This document shows positions 35,483 through 47,303 of a stretch of DNA of 64,000 bases, piece after piece. A model generated the notes under the pieces. It did no database searches and had not been told where the DNA came from. It saw nothing but the letters and a program-made list of their open reading frames with translations. This stretch comes from Mantis religiosa (Eukaryota; Arthropoda; Insecta; Mantodea; Mantidae), in NCBI GenBank assembly GCA_030765055.1, contig CM060950.1, positions 19,928,229 through 19,992,228 of the forward strand. The letters are read 5' to 3'. Position 1 is the first letter of the stretch, and each line of letters opens with the position of its first letter. The translations under genes and the position numbers were made by a program.

Positions 35483-35765
35483 CAAATTCAAAGAGAGTCG
35501 ATTAATGACTCTAAACAACGCCTACTTTTAAATATTTCCGGAACATGTTTCAGAGACTTTGCCTCTATCCTCAGCTGGCCATCGACTGGTTCTCATTGGT
35601 GTAGTTGACAATATTTTGTCACAGGTCTCCATTGGTGGCGGTTCAAGGAACTTGCTGAACAAATCTTTCTGGGAGATGTCGAAATTGAATACTTTGTTCC
35701 TATTTTTTGAAATGAAGATTTGTTCGCATGTGGATAGTTCTTGTTTTCCTGATGTATGTCCTGAT
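35483..35765 (-). mobile_element. Inverted 3'-end copy in front of Penelope-like element 2
   Basis: Minus-strand reading gives SGKQELSTCEQIFISKNRN and KDLFSKFLEPPP, the same C terminus as the body at 36560-36696, plus the 3' UTR with caaattcaaagagagtc at the outer edge. It is the inverted partner of 36545-36825. Confidence 0.85.
35540..35577 (-). ncRNA. Hammerhead ribozyme core in the inverted arm of Penelope-like element 2
   Basis: On the minus strand: CTGAGGA (plus 35568-35574), an unpaired T, stem II AGAG/CTCT around GCAAAGT, GAAA (plus 35548-35551), then a C-AT-G mini stem III and TTCC. All invariant core bases are intact. The partner copy at 36728-36754 reads CTGTGGA, a core change (A6 to U). 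Stem I pairing is not obvious in this copy. Confidence 0.65.
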
Positions 35766-36825
35766 GTATTGATCTTTGCAATAGTACCAAAATAACACAC
35801 AGTGATGCACTAAAGCTTTTAAATATCCAAGAAAAAAGCATCAAGTTCACTGTAGAAATAGAAAAAGACGAGTATTTACCATTTTTGGATCTAAAAATAA
35901 TAAGGAATAAAGCAGACTAAACTTTGGCATTTACAGAAAACCAACACAGACAGACAACTACATAAAAGCTAATGGCTACAACCCAAGATCCCACAAACAG
36001 GCAATCTTCAATAGTTTAGCACACAGACTGGTAAATATCCCTCTCACAGCAGAAGAATACAAAACAGAATACAACAAAATAATTGAAATAGCACAAAAAA
36101 ACAACTTTCCCAAATCATTAGTAGACAAAAAAGTGAACTTAGCAAAAAAGAAGAAGCTACTAAAGGAAACCACAACCCTCTCAGCTACAGAAACTAATAT
36201 GATTTTAAAAAAATTCACTTACCATCCATGGGCCTATGATAAATTCAAAAAAGTCTTCAAAAAACAAAACATTCTACTAGCACCAGTCAACCATTTCTCC
36301 TTAAAAAACCTAATTTGGTCAAACATCAAAGATAACATTCCATCTAACAAAAAATCTGGTATATATCAAATTGAAAGCAGTGACTGTAGTCAAATTTATA
36401 TTGGAAAAACCAAAAGAAATTTTGAAACAAGAGCAAAGGAACACTTTAGAAACATAAAATATAAACAATTAGAAAAATCAGCAGTTGCCACACATTTTTG
36501 GGAAAAAAACCACAACATAAATCCAGAACCAAAACTACTAAAACATACATCAGGAAAACAAGAACTATCCACATGGGAACAAATCTTCATTTCAAAAAAT
36601 AGGAACAAAGTATTCAATTTCGACATCCCCCAGAAAGATTTGTTCAGCAAGTTCCTGGAACCGCCACCAGAGGAGACCTGTGACAAAATATTGTGAACTA
36701 CACCAATGAGAACCAGTCGATGGCCAGCTGTGGATAGAGGCAAAGTCTCTGAAACATGTTCCGGAAATATTCAAAAGTAAGTGTTGTTTAGTGTCATTAA
36801 TTGACTCCCTTTGAATTTGATTTAT
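35766..36825 (+). pseudogene. Penelope-like retroelement 2, 5'-truncated
   Basis: The plus strand starts inside the RT thumb side (EYLPFLDLKI, about 35870). After stops and a frameshift it is open from 36133 to 36696: KKFTYHPWAYDKFKKVF, then SGIYQIESSDC (36357), YIGKTKRN and ATHFWEKNHN of the GIY-YIG endonuclease. It ends ...PPPEETCDKIL. The catalytic YVDD region is lost by truncation. The 3' UTR carries a hammerhead with one core change. The layout, an inverted 3' end then the body, repeats that of element 1. Confidence 0.87.
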
Positions 36826-39488
36826 GATAACAACACTGTTTTCAACACTTCCAAGAAAGGAATTGCAAGGTTATATTGTTCTTCTGGGGTACTGAATATT
36901 GATGGTGAAAGGTTCCCAAACAAGTCCATTAATAGTCTGAGGATTTCCTTTTCTTGTGATTATATTCTCTTACATTGTCTTGCTGTTATTGTGATTTTTC
37001 ACACAACTTGTTCACAATGTGAAATCTGTATTTTGGATAACTGTAACTACGGCTAACTTCAATTTCTGTAGAATGCCTGCTAATGGACAGAACTTTTTAA
37101 AATTTTTCTTGCAACCCGTATATTTGTAGCTTTGCTGGTGACATATATATAGTAAATTTTTGTGGTTTTCATACACCTTTCTGAGAATAAATTACTGGAT
37201 TTCTGGATATTTCCTGGGTTATTTTTTCTACTAGCAGGTACTTGTATTTTTTACACTTTCCCTTCCCTAACCACATGAGTCTATTCCTGACTCTAACAGG
37301 ATTCTAGTTAGATTCACTACTCCAAAATCAGCCATATTTGCACTGCACTCACACTTGTACTGTCATTTTATACGTTGTTAAGTTCAACATGGTACAGTGT
37401 CATAATAGAGTCTTGCTCCGATTATTTTTATACCTAATCTCATTTATTGTATAAGTTGGGTTTCTATTCTTTTTGAAATTTTCTTTTATGCTAGTATGCA
37501 GGCATTTTACTGTTCTCTTTAAATTGTCAACCACTTTTTCCATTGTAACTTTTCACTAATTGATATTTTGCAAAGGTCTTATCTCCATTAGGCAAGTCTT
37601 AAATTGGCATATTCTTTCATTCTACAGACTTGGTTTTAATAATTATATTGAAGAGTCTTTTTCGGTGGAATTAAAATTACTTTAGGTTCCTGACAGATGT
37701 TGTGAAGCACGTGGTGGTTGGGAAGGCGATGTTGCCACTTTTGAATGCCTTGGCGTGCTATGGTTAGATAGAAGAGAGTGCTAAAAACTACCTAAATTAA
37801 CTTGTTGATATTTATATTTCTAACAAATGGGAGCAGTTTTCAACTCTACTTTGTTACGGCAATGTACAATTAAAACTGTTAAATTTGTGTTTTGTAATGC
37901 TTCTACCTGGGAATGTTTCTTAGAAAGCTGGTATTAAGAATAAGCAAGAGAAATCTAATATAATTTTTGGCAATACACTTAATAGTTTACTCTATAAATT
38001 TCCTGAACACACAGTCTACTTTCTCGAATGTTTCTTAGAAAGCTGGTATTAAGAATAAGCAAGAGAAATCTAATATAATTTTTGGCAATACACTTAATAG
38101 TTTACTCTATAAATTTCCTGAACACACAAATAATAGAGTACTTTTTAGACGTCTACTTTCTCTGTTTGCCACATTATATTAGCAAGTACAAAATTGAAAG
38201 GCTTTTCAAAACTAACGAATTCAGAATGTGCATTTTAACTTGAAGTGTACTTACTGTAGGTTTAATATGCAAGATACATTTCTAAAAGCTTAGAATGTTC
38301 AGCTGTGCATAGCTTTACGAAAGATAGCAGTAATTAACTGTTCCCACTATTTTTCAAAATATTCCCACAGCGCACACAATTCCCTTGCTTGTCTGCACAG
38401 TGTAGATCTTTGTCCTACTTTTGAATATTTTCTCTTGGCAGAGCGAGTTCTTGATTTACCTTGTTTATGAGTGGTACTGGTAGTTTGGGACATTGTGTCC
38501 TTATGCTAATAATAACACTAAAACACTGATGACCTACAAAATATTAATACACTAATGAAATAACTAATAATGAAATGATAAAAAACTTACAAAGAAACCA
38601 TCTTTTTTAAAAGTTAAACTATAACCAAACAATTAGGTATATTTAGATTATACATAGTGAAGAGAACAAAACAAGCAATATCTTTGCTCTATATGACATG
38701 TGTGTCACGTGACAACACAATAACATTTTTGGCGAAACTTAGATCAGGGGTAAAGGGTTATGGTTCACCTAATTGGTTGAAGTTATGTGGTGCGGCGTTA
38801 AAGAGCTGCAGTCATGGTCGTTGCCTTAGAAACTCTCTGTCCGTTGACCTTTGAAGGAACTGTCAGGATCCTAAAGTAATTTAAATTTGACCGTAGTTCA
38901 ACACCTTCATTAGAGCAAGTATTTAAAATTGCAATTAAAAATCTTCAAGTACATTGATTTAGTGTTTTCTACATAATGAAGGTAGCCTTGTTTGTATATG
39001 CATACATTTGTGAAAGGTCAAAAGACTTACTTGAGCTTCGAATTGTAGTTGAGCTGGTTAGCCAACAGTCATCCATGCAATTTGTATTAGAATCCGTTTA
39101 AAATAGCTATTAGAAGCATATAAGTGGCCTTGGTTTAAGGTCTACATTCCACAGAAATGTAGACAACCCTATGTGTATGTGTAAATGTAAGTAAGCCAAA
39201 TTGTTGCCTGAGCTTTTCAGTATATATATCCCAATATTGTATGATGTGGAATAGTAGCTGTTACAGTAAGGTTGAAGAGTGCATGACAATGTTAATTAGT
39301 AGTAGTAGAAAAAAGAGATAAAGTAGTAGTGGATAAAAGAGAATAAAAAGAGGATAAAAAATAAAGTGCCATTAAATTAGTGAACATATTTGTCAACTAA
39401 TTTTGAAACTAACGTTACAACATTTTAGTCTTGATAGTTTTGCAGCAATTATTATTATTATTTTTTTAATATTATTATTGTTATTCAG
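36826..39488. other. Non-coding sequence upstream of the first recognised diaphanous exon
   Basis: No recognisable coding exon. I searched for the first diaphanous exon (a start codon leading to a Gly-rich end before a splice donor) and did not find a convincing one. The stretch contains one tandem duplication (37911-38127). It is probably intron 1 of diaphanous or its upstream region. Confidence 0.4.
37911..38127. repeat. Tandem duplication, 115-bp offset
   Basis: The segment from gaatgtttcttagaaagctg through ctgaacacaca appears twice, at 37911 and 38026, almost unchanged. After the second copy a 22-base piece separates it from another gtctactttctc. Confidence 0.9.
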
Positions 39489-39704
39489 CTGGACACATGG
39501 TTTGGAAGACCAAGAAAGGAAAAGAGTGGCCGAGGAGGAATGGGAGGTGCAGGAGGAAGTGGTGCAAGTGGAGGAAGCAGTGGAAGTACAGGTCAGCTTC
39601 CTCGGCCACATTCAGAATCAGATTTCAATGAGGCAGAAGAGCAGGAGTTCTTCATAGAACATCTGGATGATGACACACTAAATGAAAAATTTGAGGAAAT
39701 GCTG
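39489..39704 (+). CDS. dia: Diaphanous-type formin, exon (N-terminal basic/acidic region)
   Basis: A 216-bp exon of 72 codons, phase 0 at both ends, bounded by a T-rich tract plus attcag and the donor ctg|gtaagc. It reads LDTWFGRPRKEKSGRGG, a Gly/Ser-rich linker (GGAGGSGASGGSSGS), RPHSESDFNEAEEQEFF and HLDDDTLNEKFEEML. Drosophila Diaphanous has the same plan near its N terminus (a 'LLDSLFGRP' motif, then an acidic 'EL..KF.E' helix), leading into the GTPase-binding domain. Formins of this class nucleate unbranched actin filaments when Rho-GTP relieves autoinhibition by the DID/DAD contact. The upstream exon must end in phase 0 and was not recognised. Confidence 0.85.
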
Positions 39705-40339
39705 GTAAGCATGCTGTATTTAACTTACTAATTATAATTATGTCAGTAATTCTACTTCTGAGTGGCATTTTTAATGATCAACTTTCAGTGCACATGAAGG
39801 AATGAATAGTTTATTTCCAGTTTCATATTTTTAATTATAACATATTAACATATACAATTTCTTATATATATAACATAGCATATACAACATATAATACACA
39901 AAACATTTTTAATAATCTGAGTGAACATCTACATATATGGAGTCGTTTAAACTGAACTCTCTGGGTATTTATGTAATGGGTCCCCCACCTTTCAGTGTTC
40001 ATTATGATATTTTTCTTTGCCACTACCATAATCCATATCTCTTTTTCTCTTCCTAAATATGTCCCAATACTTTAAATTCTGTTTTGCACTCGTATTGTTC
40101 AGAATTTTAATTGGAATAATTTCCTTTTGTAATTTGTCCCATTTTGCTTCTCATATACCCTCCCATCACATTCTAATACACAATGAAATATTCTCTTTAG
40201 CTCCATCTTTCTCCCTTATTTCGTCTAAAATCTTTTAAGTACAATGTTGTGATCGTATCCATGCCAGCCTTTCTCTTTCAGATTTATTACAATTCTATAA
40301 AATTTTACAGGACTTTTTCTTATGCGTGATTGGAGGAAT

Positions 40340-40545
40340 TTAGTAACTCATGGCAGTCTGGGTTCGATCCACAGCCACTGAATGTGAGATTTGTGGTGGA
40401 CAACATATGACTGGGAAGGGGTTCTCCGGGACCTCTGGTTTCCCCTGCCATCTCATCTCATTCCATTGGTGCTCCATCTTCATTTCATGTATCATTGGTG
40501 TCACTGCCTGTGATGCTACATTTAGCAAAAGCAGCTGTTAAACAC
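40340..40545 (+). repeat. SINE of the 51829 family, plus orientation, 5'-truncated
   Basis: It starts with box B GGTTCGATCC (40361-40370) and continues as the reverse complement of the SINE body seen at 51829-52000 (gagatttgtggtggacaac, ctccgggacct, ctcattccattggtgctcc, atcattggtgtca). It ends near gctgttaaacactctac. The A-box half of the head is missing or eroded. Confidence 0.8.
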
Positions 40546-40549
40546 TCTA

Positions 40550-41110
40550 CATTCACTGCCTAGAAAATGAAGCTAGTTACATTGAAGCAATAAGTATTAT
40601 ACAAATATAACTATTTGTAACAAAAAACTTCACTTATTTTAAGAAAATGATGTCAAGTGTTTTTATTAGTTGAATTAGTTGAAATCGGTTTCACAAATCC
40701 TTGCTCGCATCCTCAGTTAACACACTTCGTCATCAAGGAAGTTACTATGTTAATATGTTTTTTCAGTATTACCAAAATCTGAAAACGAAACAAACTTAAG
40801 AACAGAATCAACTGCTGGTATTTCAAAATTCATTATGCAATGTTTATTTTATAAAATAAATATCTTTTCCCGGAACATTTAATTGTTTTAATAATTTTAC
40901 TTCAGGATTTATTTCATTGTTAAATCACCAAAAATGATCTGCTACAGCCGATTTATCAGTTTGTTTATACTTAATGTTACGAAAATGTTCTTCCGTTCTG
41001 GTTTTCAAATTACATTTTGTCTTACCAATGTAATCCTGATCACAGTCTAAACAATTAAATTGATAAATACCAGATTTTTTATTATTAGGAATTTCATTTT
41101 TTTTTTTTTT
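40550..41110 (-). mobile_element. Inverted 3'-end copy in front of Penelope-like element 3
   Basis: Minus-strand reading at 41110-40925 gives NNKKSGIYQFNCLDC, YIGKTKCN, EEHFRNIKYKQTDKSA and ADHFW, the GIY-YIG endonuclease, followed by the 3' UTR. It is the reverse complement of 41500-42145. Confidence 0.83.
40681..40722 (-). ncRNA. Hammerhead ribozyme core in the inverted arm of Penelope-like element 3
   Basis: On the minus strand: CTGAGGA (plus 40710-40716), T, a wobble-rich stem II GCGAG/TTTGT, GAAA (plus 40689-40692), then CCGATTTC. The core is intact. The right copy (42015-42042) has CGGAGGA, a U4 to G change, with GAAA kept and stem II TGAGC/GTTCA. Confidence 0.55.
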
Positions 41111-42145
41111 TTTTTTGGTATTTATAGGAAGTCTACTCATATCGGTAATTACATAAGAAATAAAAGTTTTAACCGTTTTTCACATAAATTTGCTGTTTTT
41201 AATAGTTTGATTTATAGATTAATAAATATACCCCTGAATAAAGAGGGATTTAATAAAGAATATAAACATTATTAATACTGCTTTAATTAATGGTTTTAAT
41301 ACTTTATACAAAAGAAGATTGAAAAATTTAAATATAAAAAAACTGTTAATGATATTTCTACCCTTAAAAAAATAAGACGATTATAATTTTAAAAAATTTA
41401 CTTACCATCCTTGGGTTAATAAACATTTTTAAAATGTTTTTAAAGAGTTTGGTATAACTTTAGTTCCTCAAAATAAATATAGTATTAAAACTACTACATT
41501 TCTCTAAAAAACAAGAAATTCCTACTAATAAAAAATCTGTTATTTATCATTTTAATTGTTTAGATTGTGATCAGCTTTACATTGGTAAGATGAAACGTAA
41601 TTTGGAAACCAGAAAGAAATAATATTTTCGTAACATTAAGTATAAACAAACTGATAAATCGGCCATAGCAGATCATTTTTGGTCATTTAACCATGAAATA
41701 AACCCTGAAGTTAAATTATTAAAACAATTAAATGTTCTGATAGGTTTAATGTTTTGGAAAAAGATATTTTAAAAAATAAACATCGCGTAATGAATTTTGA
41801 AATACCGGCAGTTGATTCTGTTCTTAAGTTTGTTTCATTTTCAGATTTTGGTAATACTGGAAAAAAGATATTTATTTTAAAAAATAAACATCGCGTAATG
41901 AATTTTGAAATACCAGCAGTTGATTCTTTTCTTAAGTTTGTTTCATTTTCAGATTTTGGTAATACTGAGAAAACATAGTAACATAGTAACTTCCTTGACG
42001 ATGAAGTCTGTTGACGGAGGATGTGAGCAAGGGTTCATGAAATCACTTTCAACTAATTCAATTAATAAGAAAAACTTGACATCATTTTCTTAAGATAAGT
42101 GAAGTTTTTGTTACAAATAGCTATATTTGTATAATACTATACGTT
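41111..42145 (+). pseudogene. Penelope-like retroelement 3, heavily truncated and decayed
   Basis: The plus strand reads RKSTHIGNYIRNKSFNRFSHKF then NSLIYRLINIPLN (41120-41245), then broken frames with TYHPWVN (about 41400), a damaged GIY-YIG region (YIGKMKRNLETRKK then a stop), ADHFWSFNHEINPEVKLL (about 41670-41715) and the C terminus NEFEIPAVDS-type ending. A segment of about 105 bp at the C-terminal end (41757-41860) is tandemly duplicated (41861-41968). It has an AT-rich 3' UTR ending near 42145. Confidence 0.8.
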
Positions 42146-42429
42146 CATTTTTTGTGCCATCTGCTGGCATTGAAGCCATTAAGTGCCCTCGCTCTGCAAT
42201 ATCTTCCTATGATGATTCAGCAAGTAATGCTTTATAAGTTTTGATATGTTCTTTAGTCACTCTTTTACTTTGTTGCACAGGGGACAATATGGACTTGTAT
42301 ATATTCGTAGTTTATATATATATGTTTTGCCAGGTAATCTTGTCCTGTAACCAGACAAAATTTTGCTTCTGCCACTTTATGAAGGATATTTTAGATAATT
42401 CCTGGTTTCTTTATTAGAATATTCCATTA

Positions 42430-42675
42430 TTAAATTATAAATGAGTCGTATTTATTACACATCAGCTTCACTTACGTGAAAAGAAGAAACTAAATTATAA
42501 TCATTATCATTTGCAACCAAAGCATAACAAAATTTCAACAAAAAACACACCCCAGGACATTAAAAAAAAAAAAAAAAGGTAAGTGAAGCAGATATGTAAT
42601 AAATACGACTCATCTATAATTTAATAATGATTTCGCTTCACTGTGGTGTTCCAATACAGTTAAAATTCAGAATAT
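42430..42675. mobile_element. Minimal palindrome of Penelope-like element 1 ends
   Basis: Left: aaatgagtcgtatttattacacatcagcttcac. Right, inverted: gtgaagcagatatgtaataaatacgactcat, followed by cgcttcactgtggtgttccaatacagtt. Both match the outer ends of Penelope-like element 1 (8697-8760, 11195-11235). About 110 bp including an A-run lie between the arms; no coding or ribozyme sequence remains. Confidence 0.75.
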
Positions 42676-43120
42676 TCCATGTTTTATTATTTGCTTTGTT
42701 ATATAGTTCTCTGATATGTTTGACTTTATAAAGTCTTCATATGGACGTGAAAGTTTTTTTGTGTTGCAAATATTAAACATGAATCTTTCATGAACAGATT
42801 ATCACTAAATGGATGCAGTTTTCTAGTGAAGTGTGAGTAGATCTTGCAGCTTAAACAAGATTTATTCGCTTGGTCTGATTCTTCTTCGGTGTCATTTAAT
42901 AAGTCTTATTTGAATTTCCTGATAACCTTAGTGTATTCTTCTGCTTGATATTTTTCATAATCAGCAGCAGTGTATGAGATATCTCTCTGTAGATTGAATT
43001 TCTTGACATACTTCATTTCTGTGGAATACACTAAACATTTTGTTACTGTTCCAATATCCATAACATGAACATCTTTCCAAATAGGAAAATAATTGTCAGA
43101 GTAAATGGTCTCTAAGTTAT

Positions 43121-43529
43121 TGTGACTTTGTGAGTTTGTAAAATTAAAAGTCAAGTGTGCAGAAATTCACAATGCTCTTTATTTCTGTAGAAAGACACTG
43201 TTTGTACCCCCTTAGCAGCAAGCTGACGTAACATAAACCAACACAATCTCTCGTTTATTCTGCACATGTAAACAAACAAAATATTTCACTTTCAAGTCAC
43301 AGCTGCAGGTGCACAATTATCGAGTCCAATTACGACTGTCCCGATAAACTAGCCATGGCTTCTTTTATATCTCCTCTCACTGTTCCAGAAAGTAATGGAA
43401 TGTTCTGTAACAATCAAGAAAGTGAACCTTCCAGTCATCTGTCTTTATCTGTTTCGGCAAGCTTTTTATCTCCGCGTTGCACTATCTGTGCGCATTGGCT
43501 GCACCCAGTTGCAACAATGGCTCGTGACA
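43121..43529 (-). repeat. Solo LTR, gypsy-related family B
   Basis: It starts tgtgactttgtgagtttgt and ends near ctcgtgaca. It is similar in length and sequence to 34724-35130. No internal element sequence is attached, so it is a solo LTR left by recombination. The flanking four bases (ttat/gtat) match imperfectly. Confidence 0.65.
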
Positions 43530-43837
43530 GTATTCTACTCAGTCATTACTATAAATTGCAAAGACTATGATACACTAAACTTTATGAACATACTAACTGC
43601 CGTTGCTCTACCCTTGGCTTTTTCAATTGCCCTGTACCTCTTCTCACCAGGAGAAAAGAAGCTCTTGACGTCATACTTTGGCCAGTTGGTCTAATAGAAC
43701 TTCTTTCTTGGCAATCTATATTTTTCTTGCTCCTTTCTTCAGTAAATAAATTGTGATGTATATGGTTTGTGAAATTTTAAGGAGATAAATGATTTTTGCT
43801 GTATGTGTTCACATACTTCTTGAAAGCATGCATTTTA

Positions 43838-43842
<5 letters not shown>

Positions 43843-43874
<32 letters not shown>
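43843..43874. repeat. (TA)n microsatellite
   Basis: Sixteen TA units in the diaphanous intron. Confidence 0.95.
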
Positions 43875-43877
<3 letters not shown>

Positions 43878-45034
43878 GTTAGTGTTTTAGTTTCTAGGTA
43901 ATTTGAAGAATAAAGTATGAATCACCTTGATACCATGTACATGAAACTATGATTGAAATTTTGATTGAAATGTTTATAAAGTTACGCACAATATAAAAGG
44001 ATTAGCAGTATTTTGAGCAAATTGATTACTGAGAAGCAATGCCTTATACACTTATCTTTGAGTTATTTTGCATGAGTGCAATGAGGCTAAATGTGAGAAA
44101 TAGAAAGAGGGGTGTTGAACTACTAGCATGCAGATAGTTACGAGCAGGTTACCATTTTTCTCTGTAGTTTTATTAAAAATAGAATCAAACAAATAAAGAA
44201 GAAAAAGAAGCAGAATGGTTAATGTTTATATGCAATAATTAGAAGTTTTTATTTAATGTCACTTTCTACACCAGAACTTACTGGAGTATGTTTCAGAAAC
44301 TGTTGTTTCCATCCATCTTGAATCTTTTCCTCATTTCTTCCCTGTAACTTGAGATGGTGTTTTGATGGAACATACTGCATGATGAGATTCTTTTCTTACA
44401 AAATATCAAAGTTTAATAAATTGTTTTTATTCTTGTGTATGAATAATTTTTCCCAGATGGAGAGCTTTGTGTTAGACATGAAAAATGTAAAATTACAAAC
44501 AAATAGAATCAGCAGTCCACTTATAAAAACTGTAGAAACTTAGCACCAAGAAAATGGACGCACTCAACAGAATTACTGATAAGGTCAAGAAACTGAGAGT
44601 GGAGGGCAGCATTGAATGATGACAAGCTACATTGAATGATGTCGGAACAATTGTCAGTGCCACAATCAGAGAGGCGAAGAAGCAAGTGCTAGAGTGAGGG
44701 ATATAAAATCATTACTGAGGAAAGTCAGCCCATCTAAGCAGATGATTGAAGGTGTTTGAAGAGGTGTAGAAGGTGTGAAGGCTGGAATTAACATCTGGAA
44801 GGACACAGAGGGAATGAGTATATTATTAATGCAGGAAGGTGGCATTATGGAAATAGGTATACTATATTGTAGGTACATGAGCTCACATTATGAGCGATAC
44901 AAAGATGAAGTAAAAGTTGTTGGTAAAGGGATGAGTGAGATCACCCCCTACTACTCCTCTTATCCTCAGCTTCTACTTACCTGTACTTCCATTTGTATTG
45001 CTTGTAGCTGGAATTTGTGTATACTGTTTCTTCT

Positions 45035-45150
45035 TTTACACTGGCTGTGCATAGCGTAAAGTTGGATAATTGAATCAGGGTAGAAAAACACAATGTCACA
45101 GCAAGCCTCAAACCACAAATCTCACAGAGCAGGTACATAATTATTGGCTA
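45035..45150 (-). repeat. Eroded copy of the satellite SINE
   Basis: The order cactggctgtgcatagcgta, aaagttggat, cagggtagaaaaacacaatg, tcaaaccacaaatct follows the satellite monomer (cactggccgtgtgtaggcta ... gactgaaaaattcaatg ... tgaaccacggatct) with many substitutions. Confidence 0.55.
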
Positions 45151-45454
45151 TTGAACTTCTCTCATCAAGTTACGTACATCCCAGCATACCTCAAGCCAAT
45201 CTTAGTTCCTTTGTGGTTTGGCATGTTTGATTTTAAGGTTACCCCTTCACATACAATAATTCTGAAAGTACTAACTATTAAGAAGGATGTTCGTATGTGT
45301 GTGTTGCAAATGCATTTCTGATGGCAGAAGATAATATTCCATATTATCAACAAATTACTAGCAAATAGATTTAAAACATAATCTTTTACGGCTGTAGTTG
45401 TTACCCTGATTGACTTTAGCTTGCATATTACCTAATTTTTTTTTTTCTTTTCAG

Positions 45455-45559
45455 AATGACATGAACTTGTCTGAGGAAAAAAAGCAACCACTCAGACAGC
45501 AGCCTGTAATGAATAAGAAGAAAATGCTAATAATGCATTATAAAGGCTCTTCATCTCAG
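45455..45559 (+). CDS. dia: Diaphanous-type formin, exon (start of the GTPase-binding/DID region)
   Basis: A 105-bp exon of 35 codons, phase 0 at both ends, with acceptor tttcttttcag and donor tcag|gtgtgt. It reads NDMNLSEEKKQPLRQQPV then NKKKMLIMHYKGSSS. In human DIAPH1/2 and fly Dia the corresponding segment is the 'DMNL.EEK..PL' helix followed by a 'K..M...Y' helix of the GTPase-binding domain, so this joins correctly to the preceding exon (EKFEEML|NDMNL). It helps bind active Rho. Confidence 0.9.
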
Positions 45560-45639
45560 GTGTGTATGTTTGAAATTTCACTTCTGTGCATGTTATGTTT
45601 GCAGCAACTTTCATCAGTATATTGTAAGGAAATTTTGTA

Positions 45640-45735
45640 TTGAATAAATATAAACAATTAATAAGAAGATTTTGTTGCAAATAGTTATATTTGTTTAGTA
45701 TTTGTAGCTTCACTGTAACTAGCTTCATTTTTTAT
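45640..45735 (+). mobile_element. Penelope-like terminal fragment
   Basis: The sequence aagattttgttgcaaatagttatatttg then tgtagcttcactgtaactagcttcatttttt matches the outer 3' end of Penelope-like element 3 and the palindromes at 46205 and 56555. No coding sequence. Confidence 0.6.
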
Positions 45736-46204
45736 GTAAATATAAACAAATTAGTAAGTTTTGAGGTACAAACCATTTTGCACTTCTGAGTGAGGTTACA
45801 TTATCATTTCGTTTTTGTGCAATCATTAATGGAAAGCCTTTAGATAGACATGCTGTTTTTAAGAAGGTTCTTATTAGAATTCTGGCTTTCCAGATGAAGT
45901 TTTAGGAAGTTAATGTCAACCCACCCACCCAGTTTAAGCTGTTGACCATAATTGATAAGTAGCATTAAAAAAAAAACTATCATATTCAAATGATACACTA
46001 GCTTCATGCCTTACTTTTATGGAATATTATATGAGGAGGAGGAAGAAATGAGAGCTTTTGATCAATATGTAGTTAAAAAAGTAAAATGTTATATTCATAC
46101 ATCTAAAATAATTTGATATTTAAGGTTTTTGTAACCTGTGGGATTGTAATACACTTCTTAGGTCACTCAGGCATTTCTTTTACAATGATGATTCGTTTGG
46201 TATC

Positions 46205-46790
46205 AGTTACCTAGTTGTTACATAAAATATAATTATTTTTCACAAACTTCACATATCTTTTTAAGAAAATTGATGAAATTTCCATTCTGCAAATATATCA
46301 TTTGCATCTTCAGTCACTTTTTTCCTTTATCATTGTTACTGCCGTTAGTTGTCGTATTATTTTTGTATTTGTTACCAAACTCTGAAAATGAAACAAACTT
46401 AAAGACAGAATCGATTAGCGGTATTTCAGAATTCATTACACGATTTCTATTTTTTAAAATAAACATTATCTTTGAAACCATTAAATCTATCAGACAATAT
46501 AATTGCTTAAATAATTTAACTTCTTGATTTATTTCATGGTTAAATGACCAAAAATGATCTGCCATGGCCGATTTATCAGTCTGTTTATACCTAATAAATA
46601 CAAATATAATACAACACCTAGTAACAATAACAGTGATAACGGAAAAAACAGTGACTGAAGATGCAATTGATTTATTTGTGAAAGTAGTCTCTTGAATTCT
46701 TTGAAAATTTCATAAATTGTCTTAAAAGATAAGTAAAGTATGTGACAAATAATTATATTTGATGTAGTATTTGTTATTTCACTGTTGTTA
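46205..46790. mobile_element. Penelope-like element 4: asymmetric palindrome
   Basis: The left part, read on the minus strand (46590-46314), encodes ADHFWSFNHEINQEVKLFK and NRNRVMNSEIPLIDS, the end of the GIY-YIG protein. The right part (46630-46790) is only the 3' UTR in plus orientation. Hammerhead cores occur in both arms: minus CTGAAGA at 46307-46313 with stem GCAAAT/ATTTGC but a spoiled GAAA, and plus CTGAAGA at 46655-46661 with GAAA at 46680-46683. Confidence 0.75.
46655..46690 (+). ncRNA. Hammerhead ribozyme core in Penelope-like element 4
   Basis: CTGAAGA, T, a weak stem GCAA/TTGT closing an AT-rich loop, GAAA, then GTAGTC. The invariant core bases are present; stem II is weaker than in the other copies. 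Confidence 0.45.
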
Positions 46791-47303
46791 GCTTCTGTTT
46801 TTTACATATTACCTAGTTGTTGTTGAAAGCAATAAGCTCGGATATTTAACATAAATTTGAGTAATAGCCTTATGCTATTTTCTATTACTGTTTTACTGCA
46901 TTACCCTGTTTATATTTTTTGCTACTGTTTCTTAATTTTACGTATCCATATGTGTTGCACACAACTTATGCAATAGTTGATACATTTTCTCTTGCTCTTA
47001 ATTACACTTCTAGTATTCCTTGGTCTTCAGTTTTTATTTAATATCACATTTATAGATGAAGAATGTATAAGTGGTATTACAAATCAAATTTATTGTATCC
47101 TGATTTATCATTAAAGCAGTTGTTTCACAGACAAACTCGTAATATTTTGATTGATTCTTCACCAGTTACAGTTACCATCTACACTACCATGGTGGGCTTT
47201 TTCTCTTCTGTTTCTGTCTTTCAGATATACAGTATTAACCCACATTAATGTTCTTATCTTCTACATTTTCCCATTGTTTCTGTCACTATATTGGTCCCCG
47301 CAG

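Larger units (their letters stand above)
39705..45454 (+). other. dia: Diaphanous intron between the first and second recognised exons
   Basis: 5.75 kb bounded by gtaagc and ttttcag. It contains a SINE (40340), Penelope-like element 3 (40550-42145), a mini palindrome (42430), a solo LTR (43121), a TA microsatellite and an eroded SINE (45035). About 43875-45030 shows nothing recognisable apart from short unassigned frames. Confidence 0.8.

Noticed and set aside
36826..39488. First exon and promoter of diaphanous
   Set aside because: No start codon followed by a phase-0 donor with a matching N-terminal sequence could be supported; it may lie further upstream or outside the window.
44560..44720. 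Possible ORF (MDALNRITDKVKKLRVEG)
   Set aside because: Short, stops soon, and not linked to any recognised element.
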